From Leptolyngbya sp. FACHB-261 (GTDB lineage Bacteria; Cyanobacteriota; Cyanobacteriia; FACHB-261), in NCBI RefSeq assembly GCF_014696065.1, contig NZ_JACJPL010000027.1:434001-498000 (forward strand): a stretch of DNA of 64,000 bases, read 5' to 3'. The notes under the pieces are model-generated. The model did no database searches. It was given only the letters and a program-made list of their open reading frames with translations, and was not told the DNA's origin. The position numbers and the translations under genes were made by a program. The stretch's first letter is position 1, and every line of letters begins with the position of its first letter. This document shows, piece by piece, positions 54,795 to 63,673 of the stretch.

Positions 54795-56306
54795 ATGCAA
54801 GAAGAGCTCAGCATTCTGGTTCAAGCTCAGTACCCTCTGATCTACCTCCAAACACCGGAAGAAGAGAGAGCTGAGCAGGCAATCGCAACCATTGCGCAAG
54901 TAAAACCGCAGCGACGAGTCTTTATCTGGACGGTTACCCACGGCATCGTGGAGTACGGTCAACCTCGAACCTTGACTCAACACAACACAGTGTCACCTCA
55001 GGCAGCTGTGGAATGGGTTGTCCGTCAACGAGAGTCTGGCATCTTCATATTTAAGGATATCCATCCTTTCATTGAGAATCCGGAAGTAACTCGTTGGCTG
55101 CGAGATGCCATCGCTAGTTTCAAAGGCACTCAGAAGACAATTGTTCTGATGTCGCCCGTTCAGAATGTGCCAATTGAATTGGAAAAAGAGGTAGTCGTTC
55201 TCGACTTTCCTTTGCCAATCATGGGAGAGTTGGATGAGGTTCTCAACCAGCAACTGTCTCAGACACGGAACCGTCGCATCAGTACGGAAACCCGTGAAAA
55301 GCTTTTAAAAGCTGCTCTTGGTTTGACTTTAGATGAAGCTCAAAAAGTCTACCGAAAAGCACATGTCACGGCTGGCAAACTAACAGAGGATGAAGTTAAT
55401 ATCGTCCTCTCGGAGAAGAAACAACTCATTCGTCGCAACGGTATCTTAGAGTACGTTGAAGAAGACGAAACCATTGAAGCCGTTGGTGGTCTAGACGAAT
55501 TGAAGCGGTGGCTCAAGCAGCGTTCTAACGCCTTCACTGAGCGAGCTCGTGAATATGGTCTGCCCCAACCTAAGGGCATGCTAATCCTGGGAGTTCCTGG
55601 CTGCGGCAAATCGTTAATTGCCAAAACAACTTCCCGGTTGTGGGGTCTTCCCCTGATCAAGTTAGATATGGGTCGCGTTTACGACGGCTCTATGGTTGGA
55701 CGCTCAGAGTCCAACTTGCGGAACGCTCTGCGCACTGCTGAATCTATCTCACCCGCTATCCTGTTTATTGATGAGTTAGACAAAGCATTTGCAGGCGGCA
55801 CAGGTAGCGCTGATTCTGACGGTGGTACCTCTAGTCGAATTTTTGGTACCTTCCTGACTTGGATGCAGGAGAAAAAGTCACCTGTATTCGTCATGGCAAC
55901 CGCTAACCGGGTTGAGCGACTCCCTGGGGAGTTCTTACGCAAGGGCCGCTTTGATGAATTGTTCTTTGTAGACCTACCAACTTTGGAAGAACGCAAAGAA
56001 ATCTTCAAGATTCATCTTTCTAAGCGCCGCAAAGACATCAGCCGCTTCGATTTGGATGATTTATCCAAGGCTTGCAATGAATATTCTGGTGCGGAAATTG
56101 AGCAAGCTATCGTTGCAGCGATGTACCAAGCCTTCTCACAGGAAGGTAGAGAGTTTACGCACCTAGATATTATCGCTGCCATTAAGTCGACTACGCCTCT
56201 GTCTAAGACGATGACAGAACAAGTAACGGCTCTGCGCGATTGGGCCAGACAGAGAGCGCGTCCGGCAGCTACTTCCGTCGCTGAATATCAGCGCATGGAG
56301 TTCTAA
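54795..56306 (+). CDS. ycf46: AAA+ ATPase Ycf46
   Basis: A 503-residue AAA ATPase conserved in cyanobacteria and red-lineage plastids. N-terminal domain about 1-225 (MQEELSILVQAQYPLIYLQT), then Walker A GVPGCGKS (266-273), Walker B ILFIDELDKAF, sensor 1 VMATANRVERLP, arginine fingers RKGRFDELFFVDLP, and sensor 2 YSGAEIEQAIVAAMY. A role in CO2-utilisation regulation has been reported for the Synechocystis homologue Slr0374. I start at ATG 54795; the frame opens at TTG 54771. It lies between the RHH gene and ycf35 in the same direction, the natural partners to test. Confidence 0.93.
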   Translation: MQEELSILVQAQYPLIYLQTPEEERAEQAIATIAQVKPQRRVFIWTVTHGIVEYGQPRTLTQHNTVSPQAAVEWVVRQRESGIFIFKDIHPFIENPEVTRWLRDAIASFKGTQKTIVLMSPVQNVPIELEKEVVVLDFPLPIMGELDEVLNQQLSQTRNRRISTETREKLLKAALGLTLDEAQKVYRKAHVTAGKLTEDEVNIVLSEKKQLIRRNGILEYVEEDETIEAVGGLDELKRWLKQRSNAFTERAREYGLPQPKGMLILGVPGCGKSLIAKTTSRLWGLPLIKLDMGRVYDGSMVGRSESNLRNALRTAESISPAILFIDELDKAFAGGTGSADSDGGTSSRIFGTFLTWMQEKKSPVFVMATANRVERLPGEFLRKGRFDELFFVDLPTLEERKEIFKIHLSKRRKDISRFDLDDLSKACNEYSGAEIEQAIVAAMYQAFSQEGREFTHLDIIAAIKSTTPLSKTMTEQVTALRDWARQRARPAATSVAEYQRMEF

Positions 56307-56469
56307 CAGCTTTCCTAGATTGACCCTGAGGAGGTGGTTCCGCAGCAGCTAATTCTCGTACGCTGATCCTTCATTCGTTAGTTCAACGTTCGTTCTTGCT
56401 TCGTCCATAAGCCGGTCTTCGTTCAACCGGTGTTGTCTCTCTAAACTATTCCATTGGAGGAAATCCACA

Positions 56470-56820
56470 ATGTCTCACTTTAGCACTCTGCGCACCAAAA
56501 TCACTGATGCCGAAATCCTGAAGGCTTCTTTGCGGGATCTGGGTATCTCGGTTAAGACCGAAGCTGATGTGCGTGGCTACAATGGGCAGCGTGTTCGCTC
56601 TGACATCGTTGCAGTTCTAGACGGCGAATACGATCTGGGCTGGTCCCGCAACACCGATGGTTCTTTCGACCTGATCGCTGACCTGTGGGGCGTTGCTAAG
56701 AAGCACAACCAAACCGAGCTGATCAACTCGATCAACCAGAAGTACGCTGTTAACAAGACTCTAGCCGAAGTCAAGCGCCCTGGTCTGCAAACCGCCAACG
56801 TCAAGCTGGTGGTCCAGTAG
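56470..56820 (+). CDS. ycf35: DUF1257 protein Ycf35
   Basis: A 116-residue conserved cyanobacterial/plastid protein: MSHFSTLRTKITDAEILKAS, DVRGYNGQRVRSDIVAVLDG, DLGWSRNTDGSFDLIADLWG. Function unknown. TTGGAGGAA lies seven bases before the ATG, a strong ribosome-binding site suggesting high expression, and codon choice is biased like the rbc genes. It follows ycf46 after 163 bases and ends at a strong terminator, so it may be the last gene of that operon or have its own promoter. Confidence 0.93.
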   Translation: MSHFSTLRTKITDAEILKASLRDLGISVKTEADVRGYNGQRVRSDIVAVLDGEYDLGWSRNTDGSFDLIADLWGVAKKHNQTELINSINQKYAVNKTLAEVKRPGLQTANVKLVVQ

Positions 56821-56847
56821 CCCACTCTCTGCGCGTTCCCAATCTAG

Positions 56848-56882
56848 ACGGGTTAACCTGATCACGGTTAACCCGTTTTTTT
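56848..56882 (+). terminator. Rho-independent terminator after ycf35
   Basis: ACGGGTTAACC-TGATCAC-GGTTAACCCGT, perfect 11-bp stem, followed by a run of seven T's. Confidence 0.9.
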
Positions 56883-56900
56883 GGGCTTTGTTTGTGATGT

Positions 56901-57764
56901 ATGGACTATTTTTCACCTGAACAGGACGGTAAGTTGCGTGCTCTCATTCGCTCGATGGGACAGCAAGCAGAATCTATGACCAGAGCCTCGTTTCAGGTTA
57001 TACAGAAAGGGCCAGAGGACTATGTCACGGATATTGATCGAGCCTTAGATCGAGAACTAACCCAGCGGTTTCGGCAATGGTTTCCAGATGACGGGCTAGT
57101 TACTGAAGAAAATCCAGATTCACGAGCGGCTTACGCTAGTGGTTACGACCGCACCTGGTTTATCGATCCGCTGGACGGTACCGATAGTTTTATCCAGGGC
57201 ACTGGCGATTACGCAGTTATGGTTGGCTTGCTTCGGCAGAATTTGCCAGTCGGTGGTTGGGTCTACTCTCCAAGTGCCGACATCTTACATTTCGGCGGTC
57301 CGGGTTGGGGTCTGTATTCTATGCAGGGAGATGCAGCCCCAAAGCCAGTGCCAACGATGTTGCCACCTCAGCTTTCAGCAGATTGTTGTCCAATTATGAT
57401 TGGCTACCGCGATCAGCGACAGCATGGCGCTGCAATTACAGAGGCTATTCCTGAAGCCCAATTCTACTCACTGGGCAGTTTTGGCTTGAAGGTGATTGAA
57501 GTTATCCGGGGCAAAGTAGGGCTGTACCTATATTTAAACGGACGCGTTAAATTGTGGGACACCACAGGTCCTATTGCCTTGGCCCGCGCTGCGGGTCTTA
57601 TGTGCTGTGACCTGTGGGGCCGACCCTTACGTTTTACACCTGATGCTGTTGATCCAATTACCTTAGCTCATCATCAAACCATTTTGGTCGGTTGGCGACC
57701 CTATATGGAAGCCTTACAGCCTCGGCTACTACGGGCTCTAGAAGGTCAAGTTACTCAGGAGTGA
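56901..57764 (+). CDS. Inositol monophosphatase family phosphatase (3'(2'),5'-bisphosphate nucleotidase-like)
   Basis: Li-sensitive, Mg-dependent phosphatase fold, 287 residues. Metal-site motifs: VTDIDRALDREL (substrate loop), VTEEN (Glu ligand), WFIDPLDGTDSF (the DxxDGT motif) and LWDTTGPIALARAAG. The family includes CysQ/PAP phosphatases, inositol monophosphatase and FBPase-like enzymes; I favour the PAP type for the GTDSF and TTGP forms but cannot exclude the others. No neighbours that specify the substrate. Confidence 0.85.
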   Translation: MDYFSPEQDGKLRALIRSMGQQAESMTRASFQVIQKGPEDYVTDIDRALDRELTQRFRQWFPDDGLVTEENPDSRAAYASGYDRTWFIDPLDGTDSFIQGTGDYAVMVGLLRQNLPVGGWVYSPSADILHFGGPGWGLYSMQGDAAPKPVPTMLPPQLSADCCPIMIGYRDQRQHGAAITEAIPEAQFYSLGSFGLKVIEVIRGKVGLYLYLNGRVKLWDTTGPIALARAAGLMCCDLWGRPLRFTPDAVDPITLAHHQTILVGWRPYMEALQPRLLRALEGQVTQE

Positions 57765-57779
57765 AACTTGATCTTAGAG

Positions 57780-58046
57780 TTACTGCACAACGATTTTCCA
57801 TTCGTGCAATTCGTAATCAACACACCCATTTTGAACAAATGGGTCTTGCAGCACAATTGCCTTGGCCTCATCTAGGGAAGCAGCTTCAAACAGCAACATG
57901 CCACCTCCCCGTTCAGCCCAATAGCCAGTCTGAGCATGATGGCCTTTGGCAATCAAATCTTGTACATAGGCTTTGTGAGCGGGGACACTTTTATCAAAGG
58001 TCACTTTGTCAACGCGACCTCGCTCGATTTTGACAAACCAGGGCAT
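57780..58046 (-). CDS. YciI family protein
   Basis: An 88-residue ferredoxin-like fold protein: PWFVKIERGRVDKV, SVPAHKAYVQDLIAKGHHAQ (the usual R/H...H pair), GGGMLLFEAASLDEAKAIVLQDPF, CVDYELHEWKIV. Members are proposed small enzymes or ligand binders; function unknown here. It lies just downstream of raf1 in the same direction (37-base gap), so it is probably co-transcribed with that Rubisco assembly factor. Confidence 0.9.
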   Translation of the reverse strand: MPWFVKIERGRVDKVTFDKSVPAHKAYVQDLIAKGHHAQTGYWAERGGGMLLFEAASLDEAKAIVLQDPFVQNGCVDYELHEWKIVVQ

Positions 58047-58083
58047 TACTGAAGTTCCTTAGATCTTGACCTCAGGAAGGGTG

Positions 58084-59184
58084 TTACTCATCAATTTGCC
58101 AGGGGTCCTTAGCAACCTCAGCATCAAAAATTTTCTTGGGACGCATGACCAAGAGGATACGACCGAGGAGTGGAGCGGCAGGTGCTGAGTCAAACCACTG
58201 CAAAGATAACTGCTCCTCTTGCTCTACAACAAAATAGCCATCGACTGCCCAGGTTGTCTGTGATCGATCGACAACAACCAAAACCTCCTCCGGCTTACCG
58301 GGTAGCTCAGCTGGCAGTTGAGTACTATCGCAGAGCAGACCCACTGGATCTTCGGCATTACGAACCACTTGCCATCCTGGAACTGCAACCCAAGCACAAG
58401 TGCCTGAAGTTTTTACTAATTCAAACGGCTCAATGGTCTCAAGCACCGGTACCGCTCTAAGATCGGCCTTACTTAAGGGCAGTTTGCCTACCACAGGCAA
58501 CACACGGGGTAGGTCTTCATCTGATTCCACCCGATAAAGGGGCAAACGCGGCGCTGGCTGGGCCTTCACCACGGTAAGGTCAGTTAGCAATTGCTCAAGC
58601 TTGGTTCTGGCACTGCTGCTGTGGGCAAACATCAAACCTCGCGCGATCAAGCGGGCTCGGTCTTGAAGTTCCGATTTCTGCCGAGCAGCCTTCCAAAATT
58701 GATAAGCAGTAGCATCACCAGGATGTCTGGAAAAGCCCTCGGGAACTTCACTTAAACGTGCGAGATCTTTTACGGCTTTCGCTACTTCGTGGGCACCATC
58801 AACATCTAATTTTCTGTCACAGGCAAGTTCAGCTGCTGTCACGCGTTCGGGTTGGGTCAAAACCCGAAATTCGTACAAAATATCGCTACCTCTGCGCTCA
58901 AAATAGTCCAAAACAGCAGCCGGTGCTTGAAGCTTAATCAAGCCTGCGTACACTTGGGCCGCAACGATAATTTGATTTTGTTGAATGGGTTCAAAACCAG
59001 TTTCTTCAAAAATTTTCTGGGGATTATAGCCTGCTTTTTGCAAACTTTGACAAGCTTGTCCCCACTCTACCCAACTTCCTTCTTTCCGACGCAAAGAGAG
59101 CAAAAGTGCATCGGCATCAATATCTTCAACCCCAGCAGGCGGTTGAAAGTTAGGTGTACTCGAACCCTGAGAGGCTTCAGTCAT
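58084..59184 (-). CDS. raf1: Rubisco accumulation factor 1
   Basis: Assembly chaperone that acts after chaperonin folding to dimerise RbcL before RbcS joins. 366 residues, normal. The N-terminal alpha domain (LLLSLRRKEGSWVEWGQACQ, NPQKIFEETGFEP, YEFRVLTQPERVTAAELACD) and the C-terminal beta domain (LPLYRVESDEDLPRVLPVVG, TCAWVAVPGWQVV) are both present. It is divergent from rbcL, sharing a 409-base intergenic region with an inverted repeat. Confidence 0.95.
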   Translation of the reverse strand: MTEASQGSSTPNFQPPAGVEDIDADALLLSLRRKEGSWVEWGQACQSLQKAGYNPQKIFEETGFEPIQQNQIIVAAQVYAGLIKLQAPAAVLDYFERRGSDILYEFRVLTQPERVTAAELACDRKLDVDGAHEVAKAVKDLARLSEVPEGFSRHPGDATAYQFWKAARQKSELQDRARLIARGLMFAHSSSARTKLEQLLTDLTVVKAQPAPRLPLYRVESDEDLPRVLPVVGKLPLSKADLRAVPVLETIEPFELVKTSGTCAWVAVPGWQVVRNAEDPVGLLCDSTQLPAELPGKPEEVLVVVDRSQTTWAVDGYFVVEQEEQLSLQWFDSAPAAPLLGRILLVMRPKKIFDAEVAKDPWQIDE

Positions 59185-59593
59185 GGCGGCAGCGGATACT
59201 CATCGTGTTTATTCAACTTGTATTCATTCAACTGTATTGATGCGATTACAGACATTGCATCAATAGCAACCAGAGTCCGTTTTGCTTTGCAAAATGCAAC
59301 AAAGCATCACAAAGGTCCATTGCCATAAATGAATCTTATGACAGACTACAGAATATATGAATTTTAACCCATGCCATTCCCTGGTACATTAGGAACACCG
59401 CTCGCCAAGACGGCACTTCGAACGGCTAAAACGCCTAAATCGGTGAAGGGTTCTCTCAACCCCTGTTGGGGTGGCTTGATCTATACTTTGCAAGCGAAAA
59501 GAAGTGCTTATCTGCATGCACCAGGTTGTCTGAACTTGCTCGGACCTGGCTGGCATCAGTGTATACCCCACAATAGTTCACAGGGAGAAGGAC
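59185..59593. promoter_or_regulatory. raf1-rbcL divergent control region
   Basis: No believable gene; the 93-codon frame that runs into rbcL is out of phase. It contains the 9-bp-arm inverted repeat at 59235-59265 and a second small dyad TTTTGC-TTT-GCAAAA at 59280-59294. I found no GTA-N8-TAC NtcA site. The rbcL leader is long if the promoter lies near the AT-rich part at 59340-59370. Confidence 0.5.
59235..59265. repeat. Inverted repeat TATTGATGC-N13-GCATCAATA
   Basis: Perfect 9-bp arms, 51 bases before the raf1 start and about 330 before rbcL. It could be a LysR-type or other dimer-binding site, or a leader hairpin of raf1. Confidence 0.6.
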
Positions 59594-61024
59594 GTGTCTT
59601 ATTCTCAAACCAAGACTCAGACAAAAGCTGGGTTTCAGGCTGGTGTTAAAGACTATCGGCTAACCTATTACACCCCTGACTACACCCCGAAAGATACTGA
59701 TCTTCTAGCCGCCTTCCGCGTGACTCCTCAGCCAGGCGTTCCTCCTGAAGAGGCTGGAGCTGCGGTTGCTGCTGAATCTTCCACAGGTACCTGGACCACA
59801 GTGTGGACAGACCTACTAACTGACCTAGACCGTTACAAAGGTCGCTGCTACGACATCGAGCCGGTTGCAGGCGAAGACAACCAGTTCATATGCTATGTTG
59901 CCTATCCTCTGGACCTGTTTGAAGAAGGCTCAGTCACGAACATCCTGACCTCGATTGTCGGTAACGTGTTCGGCTTTAAGGCATTGCGTGCGCTGCGTTT
60001 GGAAGACCTGCGCATTCCAGTTGCTCTGATCAAGACCTTCCAAGGACCTCCCCACGGGATTCAGGTCGAGCGTGACAAGCTCAACAAATATGGTCGTCCC
60101 TTGCTGGGTTGCACGATCAAACCCAAGCTGGGTCTATCCGCGAAGAACTACGGTCGTGCCGTGTATGAGTGTCTCCGCGGCGGTCTGGACTTCACTAAGG
60201 ATGACGAGAACATCAACTCGGCTCCTTTCCAGCGCTGGCGCGATCGCTTCCTGTTCGTCGCTGATGCTATTCACAAAGCACAAGCAGAAACAGGTGAAAT
60301 CAAGGGTCACTACCTCAATGTGACCGCTCCTACCTGCGAGGAGATGCTGAAGCGGGCTGAGTACGCCAAAGAACTCAAAATGCCCATCATCATGCATGAC
60401 TACCTGACCGCAGGTTTCACTGCCAACACCACCCTGGCTCGGTGGTGCCGTGATAACGGAATTTTGCTGCACATCCACCGTGCCATGCACGCAGTAATCG
60501 ACCGCCAGAAGAACCACGGGATTCACTTCCGCGTACTGGCTAAGGCTCTGCGTCTGTCCGGTGGTGACCACATCCACACAGGCACTGTGGTCGGTAAGCT
60601 CGAAGGCGAGCGCGGCATCACCATGGGCTTCGTAGATCTGCTGCGGGAGAACTACGTTGAGCAAGACAAGTCTCGGGGTATCTACTTCACCCAAGACTGG
60701 GCTTCTTTGCCTGGCGTGATGGCAGTAGCGTCTGGTGGTATCCACGTATGGCATATGCCCGCGTTGGTAGAAATCTTCGGCGACGACTCTGTGCTGCAAT
60801 TCGGTGGTGGTACGCTGGGTCACCCCTGGGGCAACGCACCGGGTGCAACTGCTAACCGGGTGGCACTGGAAGCTTGCATCCAGGCGCGTAACGAAGGTCG
60901 CTCCCTAGCTCGCGAAGGCAATGACATTATTCGTGAGGCTGCTAAGTGGTCTCCGGAATTGGCTGTTGCTTGCGAAGTTTGGAAGGAAATCAAGTTCGAA
61001 TTCGAGGCAATGGATACCGTTTGA
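59594..61024 (+). CDS. rbcL: Ribulose bisphosphate carboxylase large chain (form I)
   Basis: Catalytic subunit of Rubisco: CO2 (or O2) fixation onto ribulose 1,5-bisphosphate. 476 residues. Carbamylation Lys is K202 ([16 protein letters not shown]), with [20 protein letters not shown], the RMPII-type [41 protein letters not shown] and the C-terminal [19 protein letters not shown]. Green-type (form IB) by sequence. It starts at GTG 59594 with GGGAGAAGGA just before. First gene of rbcL-rbcX-rbcS; 83 bases to rbcX. Confidence 0.98.
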   Translation: MSYSQTKTQTKAGFQAGVKDYRLTYYTPDYTPKDTDLLAAFRVTPQPGVPPEEAGAAVAAESSTGTWTTVWTDLLTDLDRYKGRCYDIEPVAGEDNQFICYVAYPLDLFEEGSVTNILTSIVGNVFGFKALRALRLEDLRIPVALIKTFQGPPHGIQVERDKLNKYGRPLLGCTIKPKLGLSAKNYGRAVYECLRGGLDFTKDDENINSAPFQRWRDRFLFVADAIHKAQAETGEIKGHYLNVTAPTCEEMLKRAEYAKELKMPIIMHDYLTAGFTANTTLARWCRDNGILLHIHRAMHAVIDRQKNHGIHFRVLAKALRLSGGDHIHTGTVVGKLEGERGITMGFVDLLRENYVEQDKSRGIYFTQDWASLPGVMAVASGGIHVWHMPALVEIFGDDSVLQFGGGTLGHPWGNAPGATANRVALEACIQARNEGRSLAREGNDIIREAAKWSPELAVACEVWKEIKFEFEAMDTV

Positions 61025-61107
61025 TCGGTCAGCCATTCATCAGGAAGCCAGCCTCCAATCTGGCTTCCTGAACCTCAGCTCGGTCAGCCCAAGTTCTGAA
61101 GTCATCG

Positions 61108-61494
61108 ATGGATCTGAAGAGCATCACGAAGGCTACGGCCAAAACCTTGATGAGTTATTTAACCTATCAGGCGATGCGAACTGTGGTTGACCAGCTAAGA
61201 GAAACGGATCCACCTACAGCTCACTGGCTAGCCAGTTTCTCTTCAACGGGCAAACTTCAGGATGGCGAAGCCTATTTAGGGGAATTGCTACAGGAACGAC
61301 AGGAGCTAGCGCTTCGGATCATGACTGTTCGCGAATATATCGCTGGCGAAATTGTTGATTTTCTACCAGAGATGGCTCGAATGGGCATTGCCCAAGCCAA
61401 TGTTGAACACCGTCGCAAACACCTGGAACGCATTACTCAGCTTTCGTTTTCTGAACCCAGCTCGGAAGAGTCAACTGATCAGGCAGCTGAGTGA
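61108..61494 (+). CDS. rbcX: Rubisco assembly chaperone RbcX
   Basis: Homodimeric helical chaperone that clamps the C-terminal tail of RbcL and helps assemble the RbcL8 core. 128 residues: MDLKSITKATAKTLMSYLTY, QAMRTVVDQLRETDPPTAHW, DGEAYLGELLQERQELALRI, MTVREYIAGEIVDFLPEMA. The tail is acidic and Ser/Glu-rich. Placed between rbcL and rbcS, the standard order in many beta-cyanobacteria. Confidence 0.96.
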   Translation: MDLKSITKATAKTLMSYLTYQAMRTVVDQLRETDPPTAHWLASFSSTGKLQDGEAYLGELLQERQELALRIMTVREYIAGEIVDFLPEMARMGIAQANVEHRRKHLERITQLSFSEPSSEESTDQAAE

Positions 61495-61540
61495 ATTCAG
61501 TGCTTTTGCTCATTCGCTTTAAGACGTACACGAGGAATCC

Positions 61541-61876
61541 ATGCAGACCCTACCCAAGGAAAGGCGTTACGAGACTCTGTCCTATCTGCCGCCTCTAACC
61601 GATGCGCAGATCAGCAAGCAGATTCAATACATTCTTGACCAGGGTTATTTCCCAGCGGTCGAGTTCAATGAAACTTCTGAACCGACTGTATACTACTGGA
61701 CTCTGTGGAAGTTGCCTCTGTTTGCAGCAAAGACAACTCAGGAAGTGCTGAACGAAGTTCAGGCTTGCCGCAGTTCCTACCCCAATTGCTACATCCGTGT
61801 AGTGGGTTTTGACAACGTGAAGCAGTGCCAAATCGCTAGCTTTATCGTTCACAAGCCAAGTACCAACCGTTACTAA
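61541..61876 (+). CDS. rbcS: Ribulose bisphosphate carboxylase small chain
   Basis: Small subunit of form IB Rubisco, 111 residues: [49 protein letters not shown], and [20 protein letters not shown]. It caps RbcL8 and stabilises the L8S8 holoenzyme. Third gene of the operon, 46 bases after rbcX, and followed by a strong terminator. Confidence 0.97.
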   Translation: MQTLPKERRYETLSYLPPLTDAQISKQIQYILDQGYFPAVEFNETSEPTVYYWTLWKLPLFAAKTTQEVLNEVQACRSSYPNCYIRVVGFDNVKQCQIASFIVHKPSTNRY

Positions 61877-61954
61877 CGGCCTCTCACTTTTTGATTTCTG
61901 CTCTCAGGTTTGTCCTAGTCGAGTAGGAAGTAAAGTCTGAGTATTGTGATCAAG

Positions 61955-61985
61955 AACCAGTGCAGGATTTCTGCACTGGTTTTTT
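61955..61985 (+). terminator. rbcLXS terminator
   Basis: AACCAGTGCAG-GATTT-CTGCACTGGTT, perfect 11-bp stem followed by a T-run. Confidence 0.9.
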
Positions 61986-62083
61986 ATTGGTTTTCTCTAG
62001 CACTATGCTCAATAATGATCCCAACTGGGGGTTCAGCTTCAGCGAGATGAATGAAATCAGTAGATCAAGAGATTAGCAAAATT

Positions 62084-62126
62084 AAAAACCTCTCCCTGGT
62101 TACTTCTCAGTACACAGGCGAGAGGT
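62084..62126 (-). terminator. Terminator of the PEP-CTERM gene
   Basis: On the minus strand ACCTCTCGCCTG pairs with CAGGGAGAGGT (one bulge) and is followed by TTTTT. It lies about 75 bases past the stop codon. Confidence 0.65.
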
Positions 62127-62201
62127 CAGTTCTAGCTCTTCTTTTTGCCTAGAGAATTGAGATAACTGATTAGGTTAGGTTCATGGTTAAACCTTAGCCT
62201 T

Positions 62202-63314
62202 TCAAGCAGCAACCTCAGCACGACGCTTCAGCCGTAACCCTGCACTAGCACCAATAGCTAACAAGCCAAAAACTGCAGTTGGTTCAGGCACCGATTTCGG
62301 TTCTGGTTCAGGTTCTGGCTTCGATTGCGGGGGGATAACTGTATCTCTAGGCTGGGAGGGTTGTGGCAAGTTACCGTTGAAAAGCACATTATTGGATTGA
62401 CCGGAGCCAGTCAGCGAAGCGGCAATCAGGTTTCCATCAATGTGAGCATTATTGAAGTTGATATTAGCGAAGGGAGCCAAAATACTCCCCTTCACTCCAA
62501 TTCCCTGAACCAGCAAATCTGTCGCCTCAAAGAAATTGTAGAGGATACGGTAGCTAACTTTGCCATCACTACCATTATTAGAGGCCTCAACTTCATTATC
62601 AGTGCAAGTGCCACTAGCAAAGAAACAACCATTCATGAAGAAGCCAAAGTTCTGCAACTGGTTGGCTTTGCCACTGATATTGACCAACACAGTAGAACCT
62701 TGAGGCGCACTAAGGCTGAACTTGCGAGTGCTACTTAAAAGGTCGCCCGAAAGGTTGAAAACATTGAGGTTGGAATTATTGCCTGCCAAGGTGACTAAGG
62801 TATCAAGGTGCGAGTCATGCTGATACTGCTCGATGTTTGTGATGCCATTTGCTTCAAGCCCAGCCCAGAATTTTGAAGATTGTTGCAGTTCTTGTGCAGC
62901 TTTCCCAAAGTCAATTGGGTTACCAGCTTGATAGCTACCATTGACGTTGCTAGTATCGCCGCCAGTGTAAAAACCGACGTTCTGCAATTGGGCGGAGCCC
63001 CTACTGCGGGCATTACCGGTCTCTACACGACCATTACTAAATTCTAGGCTACCGCCCACAACCAAATCATCGCGAGTTCCGTGAGAGTTGGCTAGTTTTA
63101 GTCCTACTGAATAATTATCCAATTTGGCGTTGCCACCAGTGGCTAACCGTCCTTCAACATCTGAGTTGTATAGGTCAGCATCACCAAAGATAAAGGCGTT
63201 AAATTCGGACGCAGCTCCCAGAGTTCCGGCCTGGGCCGATGTCGTGATCAGCGTTGTTCCGGTGATGGCAAAGGCCGCAACAGTAACTTTGCCGCAGATA
63301 ACCTTAAACTTCAT
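62202..63314 (-). CDS. Choice-of-anchor A protein with PEP-CTERM tail
   Basis: A 370-residue secreted protein: signal peptide (VTVAAFAITGTTLITTSAQA/G), then the choice-of-anchor A domain (about 30-315: LGAASEFNAFIFGDADLYNS, VEGRLATGGNAKLDNYSVG, DDLVVGGSLEFSNGRV, IGVKGSILAPFANINFNNA, IDGNLIAASL). A Pro/Glu-rich spacer leads to VPEPTAVFGLLAIGASAGLR and a basic end, the exosortase sorting signal. It is expected at the cell surface or in exopolysaccharide. The exosortase is not in the window. Confidence 0.9.
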   Translation of the reverse strand: MKFKVICGKVTVAAFAITGTTLITTSAQAGTLGAASEFNAFIFGDADLYNSDVEGRLATGGNAKLDNYSVGLKLANSHGTRDDLVVGGSLEFSNGRVETGNARSRGSAQLQNVGFYTGGDTSNVNGSYQAGNPIDFGKAAQELQQSSKFWAGLEANGITNIEQYQHDSHLDTLVTLAGNNSNLNVFNLSGDLLSSTRKFSLSAPQGSTVLVNISGKANQLQNFGFFMNGCFFASGTCTDNEVEASNNGSDGKVSYRILYNFFEATDLLVQGIGVKGSILAPFANINFNNAHIDGNLIAASLTGSGQSNNVLFNGNLPQPSQPRDTVIPPQSKPEPEPEPKSVPEPTAVFGLLAIGASAGLRLKRRAEVAA

Positions 63315-63673
63315 GATTTGAATTTGCTCTGTGGGTGTATTTGGCCTGAAAGGGTTATCAACTAGCCCAAACTGAAACAGACAACTTCAGGCACGCCGAG
63401 CAGCAGCGCAGCAGAAGATTCCCCTTACGCCCATATCAAGCCGTGCCAAGGCTGCCCTAGCCAGTACTAGGGCAAGAGTTGTCGGTAGAAATCACCCAAA
63501 ATGCTGCCTGACTGAGACCAGCCCTAAGGCAGGAGCCTGGAGCAAGTTACTCCAGGGCTCAGTCATAGCCCTAGATACGGCCATGCTAAGCATGCCTCCG
63601 GTAGCGAGCAATACACAGCTGTTTTTTTTACAGGAATTTCACAGGAGGACCAGCCAGCGGACAGGCCAGCTCA
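63315..63673. promoter_or_regulatory. Hairpin-rich leader region of the PEP-CTERM gene
   Basis: No gene. Two perfect inverted repeats: GCCCTAG-CCAGTA-CTAGGGC (63454-63473) and CCTGGAG-CAAGTTA-CTCCAGG (63536-63556). A further GCCCTAG follows at about 63570. These may be regulatory sites or the 3' end signals of the aminotransferase transcript. Confidence 0.45.

Noticed and set aside
58852-59328. 158-codon ORF opposite the raf1 start
   Set aside because: Antisense to a certain gene; no domain seen.
59371-59649. 92-codon ORF running from the rbcL leader into rbcL in another frame
   Set aside because: Overlaps the rbcL start out of phase; composition is not protein-like.
60134-60823. 229-codon ORF on the minus strand inside rbcL
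   Set aside because: Pure antisense shadow of the highly biased rbcL codons; no ribosome-binding site or domain.
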